DNA from: Oscillospiraceae bacterium
Lineage (GTDB): Bacteria; Bacillota; Clostridia; Oscillospirales; Acutalibacteraceae
NCBI GenBank assembly: GCA_029012165.1
Contig: JAQXLO010000203.1
Location: 1 to 22,054, forward strand
Reading direction: 5' to 3'
Length of the DNA stretch: 22,054 nucleotides
Numbering within the stretch: the first letter of the stretch is position 1; each line of letters opens with the position of its first letter. Both the position numbers and the translations under genes were made by a program. The notes under the pieces were generated by a model. The model searched no databases and was not told the DNA's origin. It saw nothing but the letters and a program-made list of their open reading frames with translations. Shown piece after piece: positions 21,553 to 22,054 of the stretch.

Positions 21553-22054
21553 TCATTGTAAAAATGTATCGCACGCTTTCTCGGCTGTTGTTTGCCAAAT
21601 CAGCAGAAGCTTTCCCGACTGCACGGAGACGACACTTTCTTTGCCCACGAATGCATTGCTGACGCCGAGGGGAAAATGATCGGTTAGAGATGCATTCTCT
21701 AAACTATAGAGCAGTCCCCTCTCCGTCACGCCGTCCGCCCTTTCGCCGAAGGCAAAAACGGAAATATTGCCCCGATCGGCATCGGAAAATCGGAGTGCAT
21801 CATTTTGGAGCAGATATACTGCCGTTCCCTCTCCGAAAAGCATTCCCTTTGCGCCGTGTTCCCGGATAAACGCCAGCGTTTGGATATTGGCAATCGTATG
21901 ATCCAGTCGTCCGCCCAAACCGCCGTACAGGATGAAATGGGTTGCGCCGCACTTCAGACCCTCACGCACGGCCAAAAGCATATCGGTATCGTCTTTTTGA
22001 ACGGGATGCTGAACGAGATTTTCTATTACGGGGACATAGCCCAGAGAATCAAAA
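21553..22054 (-). CDS. thiN: Thiamine pyrophosphokinase, partial (5' end outside window)
   Basis: This enzyme transfers pyrophosphate from ATP to thiamine, giving the cofactor thiamine pyrophosphate. The visible 166 residues begin at the right edge with FDSLGYVP (part of the GDxDS metal motif). They contain QKDDTDMLLAV, the conserved KDxTD motif, and YGGLGGRLDHTIANIQTL, the substrate-binding GxxGGRxDHxxxN motif; the C-terminal beta-domain follows to FLQ. An ATG at 21981 lies inside the KDxTD motif and is not the real start. About 45 N-terminal residues should lie beyond the edge. It converges on cotJC and shares its terminator. Confidence 0.95.
   Translation of the reverse strand, partial: FDSLGYVPVIENLVQHPVQKDDTDMLLAVREGLKCGATHFILYGGLGGRLDHTIANIQTLAFIREHGAKGMLFGEGTAVYLLQNDALRFSDADRGNISVFAFGERADGVTERGLLYSLENASLTDHFPLGVSNAFVGKESVVSVQSGKLLLIWQTTAEKACDTFLQ

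Overview
The window looks like chromosome of a spore-forming, gut-type Clostridia, most likely Ruminococcaceae/Oscillospirales. The evidence is a GC-moderate genome with Shine-Dalgarno sites of the AAAGGAG type, a cotJ spore-coat operon, RNase J, the c-di-AMP phosphodiesterase GdpP, and a dockerin gene next to a cohesin gene with a Thr-rich linker. I saw no tRNA, rRNA, CRISPR array, insertion sequence or prophage gene. The window is gene-dense: every gap is shorter than about 160 bases, and the longer ones carry promoters or terminators.

Left part (1-10.9 kb, minus strand): a long housekeeping operon reads rnj, gdpP, rplI, dnaB, tilS, hpt, ftsH, a small 4-TM membrane protein, then a GyrB/ParE-like topoisomerase subunit that runs off the left edge. 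A near-consensus sigma-A promoter (TTGACA, 17 bases, TAAAAT) lies just upstream of rnj. Genes are abutting, overlapping by 4 bases, or 15-77 bases apart. Two clusters that are separate in Bacillus subtilis (gdpP-rplI-dnaB and tilS-hpt-ftsH) are joined here. Hairpins occur at the dnaB/tilS, hpt/ftsH and membrane protein/topoisomerase junctions.

Middle (10.9-14.96 kb): a minus-strand fusion protein (sugar-phosphate nucleotidyltransferase, hexapeptide beta-helix, phosphohexomutase-like half lacking the catalytic motifs) diverges from a plus-strand pair, rnhA and a GT4 glycosyltransferase. The pair ends at a strong intrinsic terminator.

Right-centre (14.98-20.3 kb, plus strand): a surface/secretion cluster. 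It encodes a secreted BspA-type leucine-rich-repeat protein ending in a dockerin, then a single-cohesin protein with a Thr/Lys linker and C-terminal membrane anchor, then a cytosolic Cof-type HAD phosphatase, then a large secreted lipase-like alpha/beta hydrolase. The adjacent dockerin and cohesin genes suggest a small, non-cellulosomal display system in which the cohesin protein holds the LRR protein at the cell surface. This is the most interesting item in the window. The cluster ends at a terminator.

Right end (20.3-22.05 kb): cotJA-cotJB-cotJC (plus), a bidirectional terminator, and a convergent thiamine pyrophosphokinase gene (minus) cut by the window edge.
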